From positions 1 through 64,000 of the forward strand of contig JACPXC010000058.1 in the NCBI GenBank assembly GCA_016196755.1: a stretch of 64,000 nt of DNA, in the 5' to 3' direction. The position numbers and the translations under genes were made by a program. Of this stretch, positions 18,987 through 26,753 are shown piece by piece. This DNA comes from Elusimicrobiota bacterium (lineage in GTDB: Bacteria > Elusimicrobiota > Elusimicrobia > UBA1565). How positions within the stretch are numbered: the stretch's first letter is position 1; every line of letters starts with the position of its first letter. The notes beneath the pieces were generated by a model. The model was not told where the DNA came from. It saw only the letters and a program-made list of their open reading frames with translations, and searched no databases.

Positions 18987-19060
18987 TCCCGGGTGGTGTA
19001 ATGGTAACACACCAGCCTTTGGAGCTGGGTTTCCAGGTTCGAGTCCTGGCCCGGGAGCCA
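18987..19060 (+). tRNA. tRNA-Gln (anticodon TTG)
   Basis: The 74-nt cloverleaf is complete. The acceptor TCCCGGG pairs perfectly with CCCGGGA, followed by discriminator G and an encoded CCA. The D arm is TGGTGTAATGGTAACACA. The anticodon stem CCAGC/GCTGG encloses loop CTTTGGA, whose positions 34-36 are TTG, reading CAA. The T arm is CCAGG-TTCGAGT-CCTGG. Confidence 0.95.
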
Positions 19061-19073
19061 CACTCCGCGCCGC

Positions 19074-19661
19074 TCAGGCGGCGCTGAGCGCCAGGCAGAC
19101 CTTCTCGCCGCCCGGCAGGAGGATGTCGATGGGCTGGCGGGCAGGCGGCTTGGCCCCGCAGTCGACCCGGGTGAACTCCCACTGCTCGCTCTTCTCGGTG
19201 TCGGCGCCCACCAAGGCGGGGTCGAGCATCTTGTCGATGATGGTGTGGTACTCCTTGAACGTGGGGAGCTTGCGCTCGACGAACCACGACCAATAGGCCG
19301 ACTGCGGGAACTCCTTGCGCTGGAAGCCGTCGGCCTTCTCGATCTTGTCCTCGTCGATCCACTGCAGCCAGTTGCGCGACTGGGCGTCGATATAGGCGAA
19401 GTCGCTCTGGGCGGGCTCGCCCTTGGCCATCTCCTGGGTGTGGTAGAGGATGGCGCGCGGCCGCTTGGAGCCCGCGTCGAACAGGAGGTGCCCGTGGTCG
19501 AAGTCGCGCTCGTCGCCGAGGTGGCGGAACGCCTTCAGGTAGGCCTTGTCCACGAAGCGCTGGAGCAGGCCTTGGAACTGGGTCGGCGAGAGGGGGGAGT
19601 CGGCGGCTCGGGCCGCCGGGGCCAGGAAGGCGCACAGAGCGAGTATAAGGAAAGGGCTCAT
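19074..19661 (-). CDS. Exported protein of unknown function
   Basis: A 195-aa protein with a clear signal peptide (MSPFLILALCAFLAPAARAA, residues 1-20). The mature part is rich in Asp, Glu, Lys and aromatic residues, with two Cys (VDCGAKP, KVCLALS) near the C-terminus that could pair. I recognise no domain; the segment YSWFVERKLPTFKEY-like region near residue 128 is strongly aromatic. The start at 19661 is directly preceded by TACAAT on this strand. The gene converges on tRNA-Gln, with 13 nt between the ends. Confidence 0.75.
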   Translation of the reverse strand: MSPFLILALCAFLAPAARAADSPLSPTQFQGLLQRFVDKAYLKAFRHLGDERDFDHGHLLFDAGSKRPRAILYHTQEMAKGEPAQSDFAYIDAQSRNWLQWIDEDKIEKADGFQRKEFPQSAYWSWFVERKLPTFKEYHTIIDKMLDPALVGADTEKSEQWEFTRVDCGAKPPARQPIDILLPGGEKVCLALSAA

Positions 19662-19686
19662 ATTGTAGGAGTGTGTACTAAAGATG

Positions 19687-19704
19687 TTACGAGGGTATTA
19701 CAAT
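19687..19704 (+). promoter_or_regulatory. Possible promoter with 11-bp-spaced TTAC repeats
   Basis: TTAC occurs at 19687-19690 and again exactly 11 bp later at 19698-19701; the second is part of a -10-like TACAAT at 19699-19704. A TTTACAATCCG of the same form occurs at 37841-37851 upstream of the GH18 gene. The leader to the next ATG at 19800 would be about 90 nt. Confidence 0.35.
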
Positions 19705-19799
19705 CCGCCGGTCATCTTATTGTTCCCGGCCCTCTATGGGACCGGACGGCTCCCATCGATTACCCTAGGCGGACAGACAGTTGCAGCAGGAGGTCCACC

Positions 19800-20966
19800 A
19801 TGCCCCGATCTTCCATAGGCGCTCTGGCCGCCGTCCTCGCTCTGAGCGCCTCCTGGGCCCGCACGGCGTCCCAAGAGGCCTTTCCTTCGATCGCCGTCCC
19901 GCAGATGCAGCTTACCGAGCTGACCGGGGAGATCCGGATCGAGACGCCCAACCGGGCCGAGACCGTGGCCGGGAAGTCTTTGCCATTCATAAGGGCCGGT
20001 TCGCTGGTCCGGGTGCTTTCCGGCAGGGCCGAGTTCGAGACCGATTACCACGCCGTCATCCGGGCCAGGAAAGGCGACTCGTTCCGCTTCACAGCCATCG
20101 CTCCGGCGGGCGCCAAGCCCGGGGTCGTCCGCATAGCGGCGGCGACCTCCGAGCGCGACACTCCTTCCTTGATGGTCAAGGTCGGCGAGCAGGGCTTCCG
20201 GATCCACCGGCGCGGCGTCCTCGAGGTCGCCGGCACGTCCCCGGGCGAGTCCACCGTCCGCACCGAAGGAGGCAGCCCCCAGATTCCCGCGGTGGAGATC
20301 TCGCGCGAGGGGGCGCTCATGGCCGGCGCGCGCAACCTGCCGCCGGGTCGCCGACTCGTCGTCGCGGTCGACCCATATCCAGGCTTCGAGAACGCTCCCG
20401 CCAGCCTGGCGTCCTTGAGCGTCGTCCGCGAGAGCGATTCCGTCTTCTCCGTCAAGGCGCTGCGCTACGGCGAGAACGTCCAAGCCACCCGGGAGGACCG
20501 CGTCGATGAGGCGATCTCCGGGTGGCCGGCGTCCTCGCGCCGGACCGCGGAGCTCATGATGAGCAAATACGGCCTGCCCGACCGGGTCTCCTCGGGGAAG
20601 CTGGTCTGGGAGAACAGCAGTCCCTGGAAGGAGACGACGGTATACCGCATCGGCACCATGCACGCCTTCCCGCTCCAGCACGAGGACATCCTGCGGCAGT
20701 CGGCCGCCTATGAGGTCCCGCGCGAGAAGGGGCCGGAGCTCGAAAGGCTGGACATCGGGGTGAGCGTCGAGCGCGACTACAAGGGGCTCTCCGCCGTCAG
20801 CGACTCCGAGGACGGCAACTTCCTGGCGGTCAACCTCGCCGTCGAGGTGCTCAAGGGCGACAAGACTCCGGAGCAGGCGCGCGAGACCTATTCGCGGGCT
20901 ATCATGCTGTCGGCCGAGGGAAAGAGCTCCCCGTACACGCAGGGCTTCCTCTTCCAGAGGCCCTAG
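19800..20966 (+). CDS. Exported FecR-like protein, paralogue A
   Basis: A 388-aa protein with a signal peptide at residues 1-24. The N-terminal region (QLTELTGEIRIE, FIRAGSLVRVLSGRAEFETD, DYHAVIRARKGDSFRF) has the repeating strand pattern of FecR domains, which report on surface or peptidoglycan states. The C-terminal domain has the motif MSKYGLPDRVSSGKLVWENS followed by PWKETTVYR, a conserved bacterial domain to which I can give no function. The next gene is a diverged copy with the same architecture. AGGAGG lies 7 nt before the ATG at 19800. Confidence 0.8.
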   Translation: MPRSSIGALAAVLALSASWARTASQEAFPSIAVPQMQLTELTGEIRIETPNRAETVAGKSLPFIRAGSLVRVLSGRAEFETDYHAVIRARKGDSFRFTAIAPAGAKPGVVRIAAATSERDTPSLMVKVGEQGFRIHRRGVLEVAGTSPGESTVRTEGGSPQIPAVEISREGALMAGARNLPPGRRLVVAVDPYPGFENAPASLASLSVVRESDSVFSVKALRYGENVQATREDRVDEAISGWPASSRRTAELMMSKYGLPDRVSSGKLVWENSSPWKETTVYRIGTMHAFPLQHEDILRQSAAYEVPREKGPELERLDIGVSVERDYKGLSAVSDSEDGNFLAVNLAVEVLKGDKTPEQARETYSRAIMLSAEGKSSPYTQGFLFQRP

Positions 20967-20967
20967 C

Positions 20968-22119
20968 ATGTCCGTCACGGCGATGCTCGGCCTGGCGTTG
21001 GCGGCGGGCTTGGCCGCGTCGCGGGCCGACGCGGGGGCGAAGACCGTTGCCCCTCGGCTTCAGTTGACGCACCTCACCGGCGAGCTGCTCATCGAGCCGG
21101 CGCCGGAGCGCGGAGGGGGGGCCGGGAGCAAGCTCCCCTATATCCGCCCCGGCTCGACGCTCCGCGTCCTCTCCGGCGCGGCGACCTTCGAGTCGGACCA
21201 CCACGCCGTCATCCGCGCCAAGGAAGGCGGCGCCTTCACCTTCACGGCCTCGTCAACCAAAGCGGGCCGCCCGGCCGTCGTGCGGGTGGCGCAGGCCGCC
21301 GAAGGCGACCCCGAGGCGCTCGAGGTCGTGGTCGCCGCCGAGAAGTTCCTGCTCGCCGAGGACGGCGCGTCGGTCTCCCTCATCCCGGAGGGCTCCGGCG
21401 TCGTGCGGGTGGCGGTGGTCGGGCCGGTACAGCTGGTCACCGCCAGCGACGCCAAAGACGCCGACCGCCTCGAGTACGGCGACTTCCCCGACGTCGGCAT
21501 CGGCATCCCCGGCATCGGCCTGAGCGTCTCGGTACCCAAGCGCACGGGATTTTCCAGCAAGCCGCTCAAGCTGGCGGCGCTGCGGATCACGCGGCCCGAA
21601 GGCGGGGGCCTCCTCGTGGAGGGTGCAGACGGGACGCTGGAGGCGGCCGAGGCCGTCGACCAGGCCGTGGCGGGCTGGCCGCCGCCGGCCCGGCAGACGG
21701 CCTCCCTGCTCATGGAAAAGTACGGCCCCCCCGGTGCGGCGTCCGCCGGCGAGCTGGTGTGGAACAACAACGGACCCTGGAACCGGACGGTCCTGCGCCC
21801 CGACGACAGGGCCGGGCTGTTCCGCCGCGCTCAGGGGGGTATCCTCCAGCAGTACGTGCGCTACGAGCTGCCGCGCGGGAAGATGGCGGCGCTGGCGGAG
21901 CTCGGCGTGGGACTCCGGTGGGACGGCGACAGCCGCGAGCTTTCGGCCGCCAGCGGCTCCGAGGAGACCAATTTCCTCGCCCTCAACGTGGCCGACGCGG
22001 TGGTCAACGGCCGCTTGGCGCCCGACCGGGCGCGCGCGTTCTACGACAGCGTGCTCGAGACTTCACGGGCCGGACGTTCCTCGCCCTATCTCGAGGGGCT
22101 CATGTTCGAGCAGTACTGA
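20968..22119 (+). CDS. Exported FecR-like protein, paralogue B
   Basis: A 383-aa protein starting 1 nt after the stop of paralogue A. Signal peptide about residues 1-22. Matching blocks show a tandem duplication: LTHLTGELLIE, YIRPGSTLRVLSGAATFESD, HHAVIRAKEGGAFTF, then MEKYGPPGAASAGELVWNNN with PWNRTVLR, and the C-terminal GRSSPYLEGLMFEQY against GKSSPYTQGFLFQRP. The middle part (GIGIPGIGLSVSVPKR) differs from A, which is where the two may recognise different ligands. Its last 34 nt overlap the convergent gene at 22086. Confidence 0.8.
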   Translation: MSVTAMLGLALAAGLAASRADAGAKTVAPRLQLTHLTGELLIEPAPERGGGAGSKLPYIRPGSTLRVLSGAATFESDHHAVIRAKEGGAFTFTASSTKAGRPAVVRVAQAAEGDPEALEVVVAAEKFLLAEDGASVSLIPEGSGVVRVAVVGPVQLVTASDAKDADRLEYGDFPDVGIGIPGIGLSVSVPKRTGFSSKPLKLAALRITRPEGGGLLVEGADGTLEAAEAVDQAVAGWPPPARQTASLLMEKYGPPGAASAGELVWNNNGPWNRTVLRPDDRAGLFRRAQGGILQQYVRYELPRGKMAALAELGVGLRWDGDSRELSAASGSEETNFLALNVADAVVNGRLAPDRARAFYDSVLETSRAGRSSPYLEGLMFEQY

Positions 22120-22742
22120 GCCCGGGCCAGGCTGGTCTTGAAATCCTCGCGCTGACAGGCGGACAGGCGGGTCAGGACCTCGTCGATCAAGGGGATGCGG
22201 GGCGCGCCCAGGCCCAGCTCCACGGCGAGGCGGTGATCGAAGACGAAGCTCTCCCTGCGTCCTACCGTCCGAAGGAAGCGCCGGGCCTCGGGATCCTCCA
22301 AGTACCGGCTGGCCTTGTCGGCGTACTCGCTGAGGATGGCCCCGACCCGCAGCGCCAGTGCCCGCCAGTCCGGCGGGAGCGCCGCGAGCGCACGCCGGTA
22401 GGACTGCCGCCGATCCTTGGTGAGCGGGGACTCGGTCCGCATGATGACGGCCTTGGCCGTCTCGAACTGCTGCTGGGACCAGCGCAGGCGCGCCTTGAGC
22501 TCGGAGCCGTTGGCGTCCATCCACGCGAGGGTGGCGGAGACCCCGGCCGGCGTGCCGGGAGGCGGTCCGACCTCGACGTCGTGGAGCGCCGCCACGCCGG
22601 CCAGATAATCCTCGTAGCCGGGGAAGTACGCGGCAGCCAGGCGTTCCATGAAGGCGGACCGGACGCCGGCGGGCGCGCGGATGGCGCCCGCCCGCCGGGC
22701 CGGCGGTACTGCCGAGGAACTATCTCTGCTCGCCTGTGGCAT
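22086..22742 (-). CDS. Conserved-looking cytosolic protein, unknown function
   Basis: A 218-aa protein without signal peptide or membrane segment and of helical composition (ERLAAAYFPGYEDYLAGVAAL, then a Trp/Arg-rich middle). I recognise no family. The first 30 residues are low-complexity Ala/Arg/Pro, so the ATG at 22649 (MERLAAAYF) is a reasonable alternative start. The N-terminal end overlaps the rhodanese gene by 23 nt, suggesting co-transcription. The last 34 nt overlap the end of the convergent FecR-like gene. Confidence 0.55.
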   Translation of the reverse strand: MPQASRDSSSAVPPARRAGAIRAPAGVRSAFMERLAAAYFPGYEDYLAGVAALHDVEVGPPPGTPAGVSATLAWMDANGSELKARLRWSQQQFETAKAVIMRTESPLTKDRRQSYRRALAALPPDWRALALRVGAILSEYADKASRYLEDPEARRFLRTVGRRESFVFDHRLAVELGLGAPRIPLIDEVLTRLSACQREDFKTSLARAQYCSNMSPSR

Positions 22743-23121
22743 CGGCGTCGCCTGCGGGCTCGGGCTTGCGCTCGGAGGGGAGGTCGACGGCCTTCTCGAC
22801 CGGCAGGCCCGCGGCGGCCCATTCCTCCGCGCCGCCCTTGTAGACGGCGACCTTGAAGCCCTTGGAGGAGAGCAGCTCGCCGGCCTTGTGGGAGGCGTCG
22901 CAGGCGGGGTTGGCGCAATAGGTGACGACCTCCTTGGACTTGTCGAGCTCCTTGAATCGGCCGGCGAGCTGGCTGAGCGGTATCTTCTTCGAACCCTTTA
23001 TGACGCCCAAGCGGTAAAACTCGGGGGAGAGGACGTTGACCAGCTCGAACGGCTCCTTGCCTTCGATCTTCTGCTTGAGCTCCTCTTTGGTGAGCTCCTT
23101 GAGTCGAGTGGCGTGGGTCAT
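22720..23121 (-). CDS. Rhodanese-domain sulfurtransferase
   Basis: A 133-aa single rhodanese domain. The elements are in order: FELVNVLSPEFYRLGVIKGSKKI (usually DVR---EY--GHI-GA--IP) near residue 25, and KEVVTYCANPACDAS near 61, where the first Cys is in the active-site loop. GGAEEWAAAGLPV near 97 closes the fold. The ATG at 23121 follows AGGAGG at good spacing. An extended -10-like TGTGATAAT lies upstream on this strand. The C-terminal tail is Pro/Glu-rich. The second Cys (PAC) five residues after the first is common in YgaP-type rhodaneses. Sulfur donor and acceptor are unknown. Confidence 0.88.
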   Translation of the reverse strand: MTHATRLKELTKEELKQKIEGKEPFELVNVLSPEFYRLGVIKGSKKIPLSQLAGRFKELDKSKEVVTYCANPACDASHKAGELLSSKGFKVAVYKGGAEEWAAAGLPVEKAVDLPSERKPEPAGDADATGEQR

Positions 23122-23211
23122 GTTGAAGCCTCCTTTTCGGCTCCTCGAAATTATCACAACGGCGTTGACCGGCCCTTGTCGGTCCGGTAACGGATTTATG
23201 ACGTGCCGGGC

Positions 23212-24993
23212 TTAGTCGTCCTCTACGACGCCGAAGCGCAGGTCGGTGAGCAGGTTGTAGGCGACACCGATGGTCTCGACGGTCTGGTGCCTGGAAGCGA
23301 GCAGGGGGGCGGCGTAGCTGGCCCGCCGGTCGGTGACGAGGTAGTTGAGACTGACGGCGTGGCGCCCGAAGACGCGGACCGCCACGGAGGCGTCGAGACG
23401 GCCGATATCTTCCTCGCCGGGGGCCTTGTTGGCGCCTATGTCGCTGATGTGGTAGCCGCGCCCCGCGAGGTCGAGCATGACGCGCCGGGCCAGGATCAGG
23501 CGCAGGGCCACGAGGGCCTGCGGGGTGGCGCCGTAGTGGTAGTCGCGCTCGTCGCCCTGCGGGACGATGCTCCCGGCCGTGCCGTAGCCGATGCCGCCCA
23601 GCGCCGAACCCTGCAGGACGGCGTTGCGCGCCAGGCGCCACTGCAGCGTGGTCCCGAGGGAGACCGCCGTGGTCGAGAAGCGAAAGACCTGCGGCGAGAG
23701 GTGATCGAAGGAGCCGTAGAGGCCCCATATCCCGTGGAGCTCCCCGGCGCTCTCGTAGCCGCTGCCGAAGAGCAGACCGCGGGTCATGATGTTCGCATAG
23801 TGCGTGCGCCTCATGCGCAAGGTGCTGAGCTCGAGCGTGAAGTAGTCGAGCGGGCGCAGGTAGGCGTAGCCGGGCTTGCCGGGGTGGCCGTAAGCCATGG
23901 AGACGTCGGCGACCGCCACGTTCCGTCCGACGATGCCCGCGTGGCGCGGGTCCCGGACCATCGAGTTGCCGCCGCCTCCGGCCTGGATGCGTCCGAAGCG
24001 CGGGGCCCCTCGGCTCTTGAGGACCGGAGTGTAGCGCTTGTCGAACAGGAGCCGGTTGAGGCCGGTAGGCGGGGAGAGCAGGGCGGCCGCGAACTCGCGC
24101 CAGCGCCCCGGCCGCTCTTCCTCACTGCCCTCCAGCACGAGGTTGGCCATCCGCAGGAGCGGCTCGCCGAGGAGAGGACCGCCCATCCCGGTGGCTACCT
24201 GGTCGTTGATCGAGGGCCGGCTGCGCTCGCCGGCGATCTCCCATACCAGACTGCCTACGTTGCTGTAGAGCATCCCTTCCCAGAAGTTGAGGCCGGTGGC
24301 GCGCGCTGAGCCGTGATAGATCGCGCCCTGATAGGGATGGCCGATCTGATTGACCCGGAACTGGTCCTCATCGACCACCCAGGCCCCCCGGCGCAGATGG
24401 TCCCAGGCCGTTGCGAGGTTGGAGCCGTAGACGTCCTCTCCTAAGATGCGGCGGTCGAAGACGTTGAGGGCGATCTGGAAGACCGCGATCTCGATGGCGG
24501 GGATCAGGTAGTTCTTGCGGGTGGGCGGTTCGCCCGGCAGGACGAGATCGGGCGTGGTCGGTCCGGGATTGACGGGGAGCGCGGTGGAGGGATGGACCAC
24601 CGACTCGAATGCCCGCGCCGGGGCGGCGGAATCCCCGGCGCGGGCCAGGGCCGCGGGTGCGTTGCCCCGGGGGAAGGGCCAGCCGTAGCCCCAGCGGAAC
24701 GGGGTCGGCAGGTACGGCGTCCCTCCGGCGCGCGATCCCCGGTACATCCAGCGCGCGGCCGCGGGTTCCCCGGCGGCCGCCACGCAGTCGCGGAAGTCGC
24801 CGTCGGCCGCGCGGCGCTCGGCCCGGGTGCCGCCCAGCCAGTAGCTCCGGTCGTGCCGGAGGCAGCATTCCCGGCGAGCCGGGGGGCCGTCAGGGAAGAG
24901 GCTGCAGCCGTCGGAGGTGAAAGGCCGGGGGACGGCCGCCGCGGCGCAGCCTGCCGCGGACGCGAGGACGCTCAGCGCGAGCAGGGTCCGCAT
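23212..24993 (-). CDS. PLA2-motif / DUF3943 fusion, outer-membrane lipoprotein candidate
   Basis: A 593-aa protein. The signal peptide ends in AAGC (Cys16), a plausible lipobox with Ala at -3. Residues 27-57 contain DGCSLFPDG and CCLRHDRSYWLGGT, the CCxxHDxxY arrangement of secretory phospholipase A2 (catalytic His47-Asp48 expected). From about 155 the sequence turns into a DUF3943-type domain (NYLIPAIEIAVFQIALNVFD, HLRRGAWVVDEDQFRVNQIG, HPYQGAIYHGSARA), followed by alternating strands (HYGATPQALVALRLILARR) that fit a membrane barrel. It directly follows two PAP2 phosphatases in one leftward unit, so phospholipid turnover in the envelope is the likely theme. The PLA2 activity is inferred. Confidence 0.75.
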   Translation of the reverse strand: MRTLLALSVLASAAGCAAAAVPRPFTSDGCSLFPDGPPARRECCLRHDRSYWLGGTRAERRAADGDFRDCVAAAGEPAAARWMYRGSRAGGTPYLPTPFRWGYGWPFPRGNAPAALARAGDSAAPARAFESVVHPSTALPVNPGPTTPDLVLPGEPPTRKNYLIPAIEIAVFQIALNVFDRRILGEDVYGSNLATAWDHLRRGAWVVDEDQFRVNQIGHPYQGAIYHGSARATGLNFWEGMLYSNVGSLVWEIAGERSRPSINDQVATGMGGPLLGEPLLRMANLVLEGSEEERPGRWREFAAALLSPPTGLNRLLFDKRYTPVLKSRGAPRFGRIQAGGGGNSMVRDPRHAGIVGRNVAVADVSMAYGHPGKPGYAYLRPLDYFTLELSTLRMRRTHYANIMTRGLLFGSGYESAGELHGIWGLYGSFDHLSPQVFRFSTTAVSLGTTLQWRLARNAVLQGSALGGIGYGTAGSIVPQGDERDYHYGATPQALVALRLILARRVMLDLAGRGYHISDIGANKAPGEEDIGRLDASVAVRVFGRHAVSLNYLVTDRRASYAAPLLASRHQTVETIGVAYNLLTDLRFGVVEDD

Positions 24994-25824
24994 CTACCAC
25001 CGCCGGACCCACGCCAGCCCGCCGCCCCCGCGGACCGCGCGCGGCTCCAGGCGGCCGAGGCCGGGGTCCGATCGCGGCCGGAAATGCAGGAGCTTGGGCA
25101 TCAGGTAGCCCGTGGCGGCCCCTAGCGCGGCCCCGACCAGGATATCGGAGGCGTAATGGTCGTTGGAAGCCACGCGGAGCAGGGCGACCCCGGCGGCCGC
25201 CGTCAAGGAGGCCGCGCATACCGCGGCGTCCGCCGCGCCGCCGTAGAGCTCCAGGGCCTGATGCTGGACGCAGACCAGCGACGCCGCGGCGAAGACGTTG
25301 GCGGCATGCCCGCTCCAGAAGCTCTTAACGCAGCGCGGGTCGTATCTCGATCGCGGGTCGCAGACGGCGCCGTCGGGCCGGGCGCGCGGGAAGGCGTTGG
25401 AGATCGAGAGGTTCAGGACCTCGGTGACGGCGAAGGTCTCGGCGTTGATGAGCGCCAGTTGGCCGGCCGTGTCCTTATTGCCCCCGGCCCAGAGGGCGGT
25501 CAGCGGGCCGTCGAGCATCGCGTAGCCTATCAGCGGAAAGGTCAAGAGGTCGCCGATGAGCTCGGCGCGGTCGCCGCTCGACTGGGAGCGGATGATGAGG
25601 ACCTCGCGCGCGCCCTTGTCGAAGAGGATGGGCCCCTTCCAGGCGGCGGTCTCGGGGGGCTTCACCAAGTAGAAGTTCGCCGCAGCGCCGGCCACGGCGG
25701 CTCCGGTGACCGCCAGCTCCGTCTTCCGGAAGCGCGGCCAGGCGGGGTCCCAGGCGTAGCGTGCCGGCTCCGCGCCCCACAAGGCGGAGGCCAGCGACAG
25801 GAGCAGGGTCGCCAGCGGGGTCAT
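24994..25824 (-). CDS. PAP2-family membrane phosphatase (1)
   Basis: A 276-aa protein with a signal or anchor segment at the N-terminus and several hydrophobic segments. PAP2 active-site blocks are present: SFWSGHAANVFAAAS near residue 167 (SGH motif) and RVASNDHYASDILVGAALG near 217 (R-x5-H-x3-D). The first block, normally K-x6-RP, is degenerate (NAFPRARPDG). Substrates are probably lipid phosphates such as phosphatidate, undecaprenyl pyrophosphate or lipid A phosphate. The stop directly abuts the ATG of the PLA2/DUF3943 gene. The start overlaps the other PAP2 gene by 4 nt. Confidence 0.85.
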   Translation of the reverse strand: MTPLATLLLSLASALWGAEPARYAWDPAWPRFRKTELAVTGAAVAGAAANFYLVKPPETAAWKGPILFDKGAREVLIIRSQSSGDRAELIGDLLTFPLIGYAMLDGPLTALWAGGNKDTAGQLALINAETFAVTEVLNLSISNAFPRARPDGAVCDPRSRYDPRCVKSFWSGHAANVFAAASLVCVQHQALELYGGAADAAVCAASLTAAAGVALLRVASNDHYASDILVGAALGAATGYLMPKLLHFRPRSDPGLGRLEPRAVRGGGGLAWVRRW

Positions 25825-26582
25825 CGGAACCTGACGCTCAGGCCGGCTCCGAAAGGGGAGACGTACGGCGAGACGGCGTAGCGGTCGGGATAGGCGTTTC
25901 GGCGTCCCTTATAGACCGCGCGCCCCGAGGCGATCCCGAGTCCGGCCCCGAAGATGACGTCCGAGAAGTAATGGTTGCGCCGCTCCATCCGCGTGTAGCC
26001 CACGAAGGCAGCCAGCATGCTCGACGGCAGGCCGATCTTCCAGCCCCAGCGCGAGCCCGCCAGAGACGCCAGCGCGAACGAAGCCGAGGTGTGGCCCGAA
26101 GGGAAAGCTTGGCGGTCGGTCTCGTCGGGCCGCAACCGGTCCACGCTGACCTTCAGGATGAGGGTCTGGATCCCCGCCAGGGACAAGGCCTCGAAGCCGA
26201 GCAGGCCCGCCTCCTTGGCCGTCTCGTTGTCGCCGTACCAGCCGCCGGCGTAGGTGGCCGCCATCGCGGCCATCAGAACGCCGGGGTAGCCGATGACGTC
26301 GGCGGCGTTGGTCACGTCCCGGCCCAACGGTTGATGCGTCTCCAAGGTCCGGGCGATGCGGAAGTCGTCGAAATCGGCGCTCTCGCCGAAGCGGGAGTTT
26401 GCGGCCAGCGCCCCGGCGGCCGCGAAGGTAAGGATTCCCTCGGTTCGGAGCTCCTCGCGGACGCCGCGGATGAGGTCGAAGGGGAATTCGCGGACGCCGG
26501 TGATGTCGCGGGCGCGGGCGTCGCCGGGCCGCGCGAGGAGGAGTGCCGCTAATATGGCCGCGACGGCGCGAGGGAGGCTCAC
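25821..26582 (-). CDS. PAP2-family membrane phosphatase (2)
   Basis: A 253-aa protein. All three PAP2 blocks are intact: KVSVDRLRPDETD near residue 143, AFPSGHTSASFALASLAG near 158 and YTRMERRNHYFSDVIFGAGL near 195. An N-terminal signal peptide (AAILAALLLARPGDARA) and 4-5 hydrophobic segments fit an inner-membrane enzyme with a periplasmic active site. The GTG start at 26582 lies 6 nt after a -10-like TATACT with no Shine-Dalgarno. It is the first gene of the three-gene unit PAP2-PAP2-PLA2/DUF3943. Confidence 0.9.
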   Translation of the reverse strand: MSLPRAVAAILAALLLARPGDARARDITGVREFPFDLIRGVREELRTEGILTFAAAGALAANSRFGESADFDDFRIARTLETHQPLGRDVTNAADVIGYPGVLMAAMAATYAGGWYGDNETAKEAGLLGFEALSLAGIQTLILKVSVDRLRPDETDRQAFPSGHTSASFALASLAGSRWGWKIGLPSSMLAAFVGYTRMERRNHYFSDVIFGAGLGIASGRAVYKGRRNAYPDRYAVSPYVSPFGAGLSVRFR

Positions 26583-26588
26583 CGGCCG

Positions 26589-26594
26589 AGTATA
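26589..26594 (-). promoter_or_regulatory. -10-like box 6 nt before the PAP2 operon start
   Basis: On the minus strand TATACT (26594 to 26589) is followed by six bases and then the GTG start at 26582. No Shine-Dalgarno is present. The geometry matches that before tsaE, the 10905 gene and the second glmS, and predicts a leaderless mRNA. Confidence 0.45.
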
Positions 26595-26657
26595 GCCTCG
26601 GCCGGCCGAGGGAGGCAGAGCGGCCCGGCAACGGTTTTGTATCGGACCCGCGACCGA

Positions 26658-26701
26658 AGTCCGTCACGAGTCCGCTACAAGTCCGTTCCCAGTCCGCTAT
26701 G
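26658..26701 (+). promoter_or_regulatory. Four tandem 11-bp repeats, putative regulator box
   Basis: AGTCCGTCACG, AGTCCGCTACA, AGTCCGTTCCC and AGTCCGCTATG follow one another without gaps. The AGTCCG core is exact in all four, at 11-bp spacing, one helical turn. This is the geometry bound by OmpR/PhoB winged-helix dimers. A -10-like TAGAAT lies at 26723-26728, before the Spy-like gene. TCCGTCACC appears twice at 11-bp spacing at 37740-37759. Confidence 0.6.
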
Positions 26702-26753
26702 GCAAAGCCGCGCCTCCACGCATAGAATGCCTCGGACTCTTTCAGGAGGACAC

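Noticed and set aside
18987-19060. Reading the tRNA as tRNA-Trp or tRNA-Pro because of TTTGGA in the loop
   Set aside because: With the CCAGC/GCTGG stem fixed, positions 34-36 are TTG, which is Gln; a CCA or TGG anticodon would need a shifted loop.
26658-26701. CRISPR-like array
   Set aside because: Units are 11 bp without spacers; no cas genes are present.
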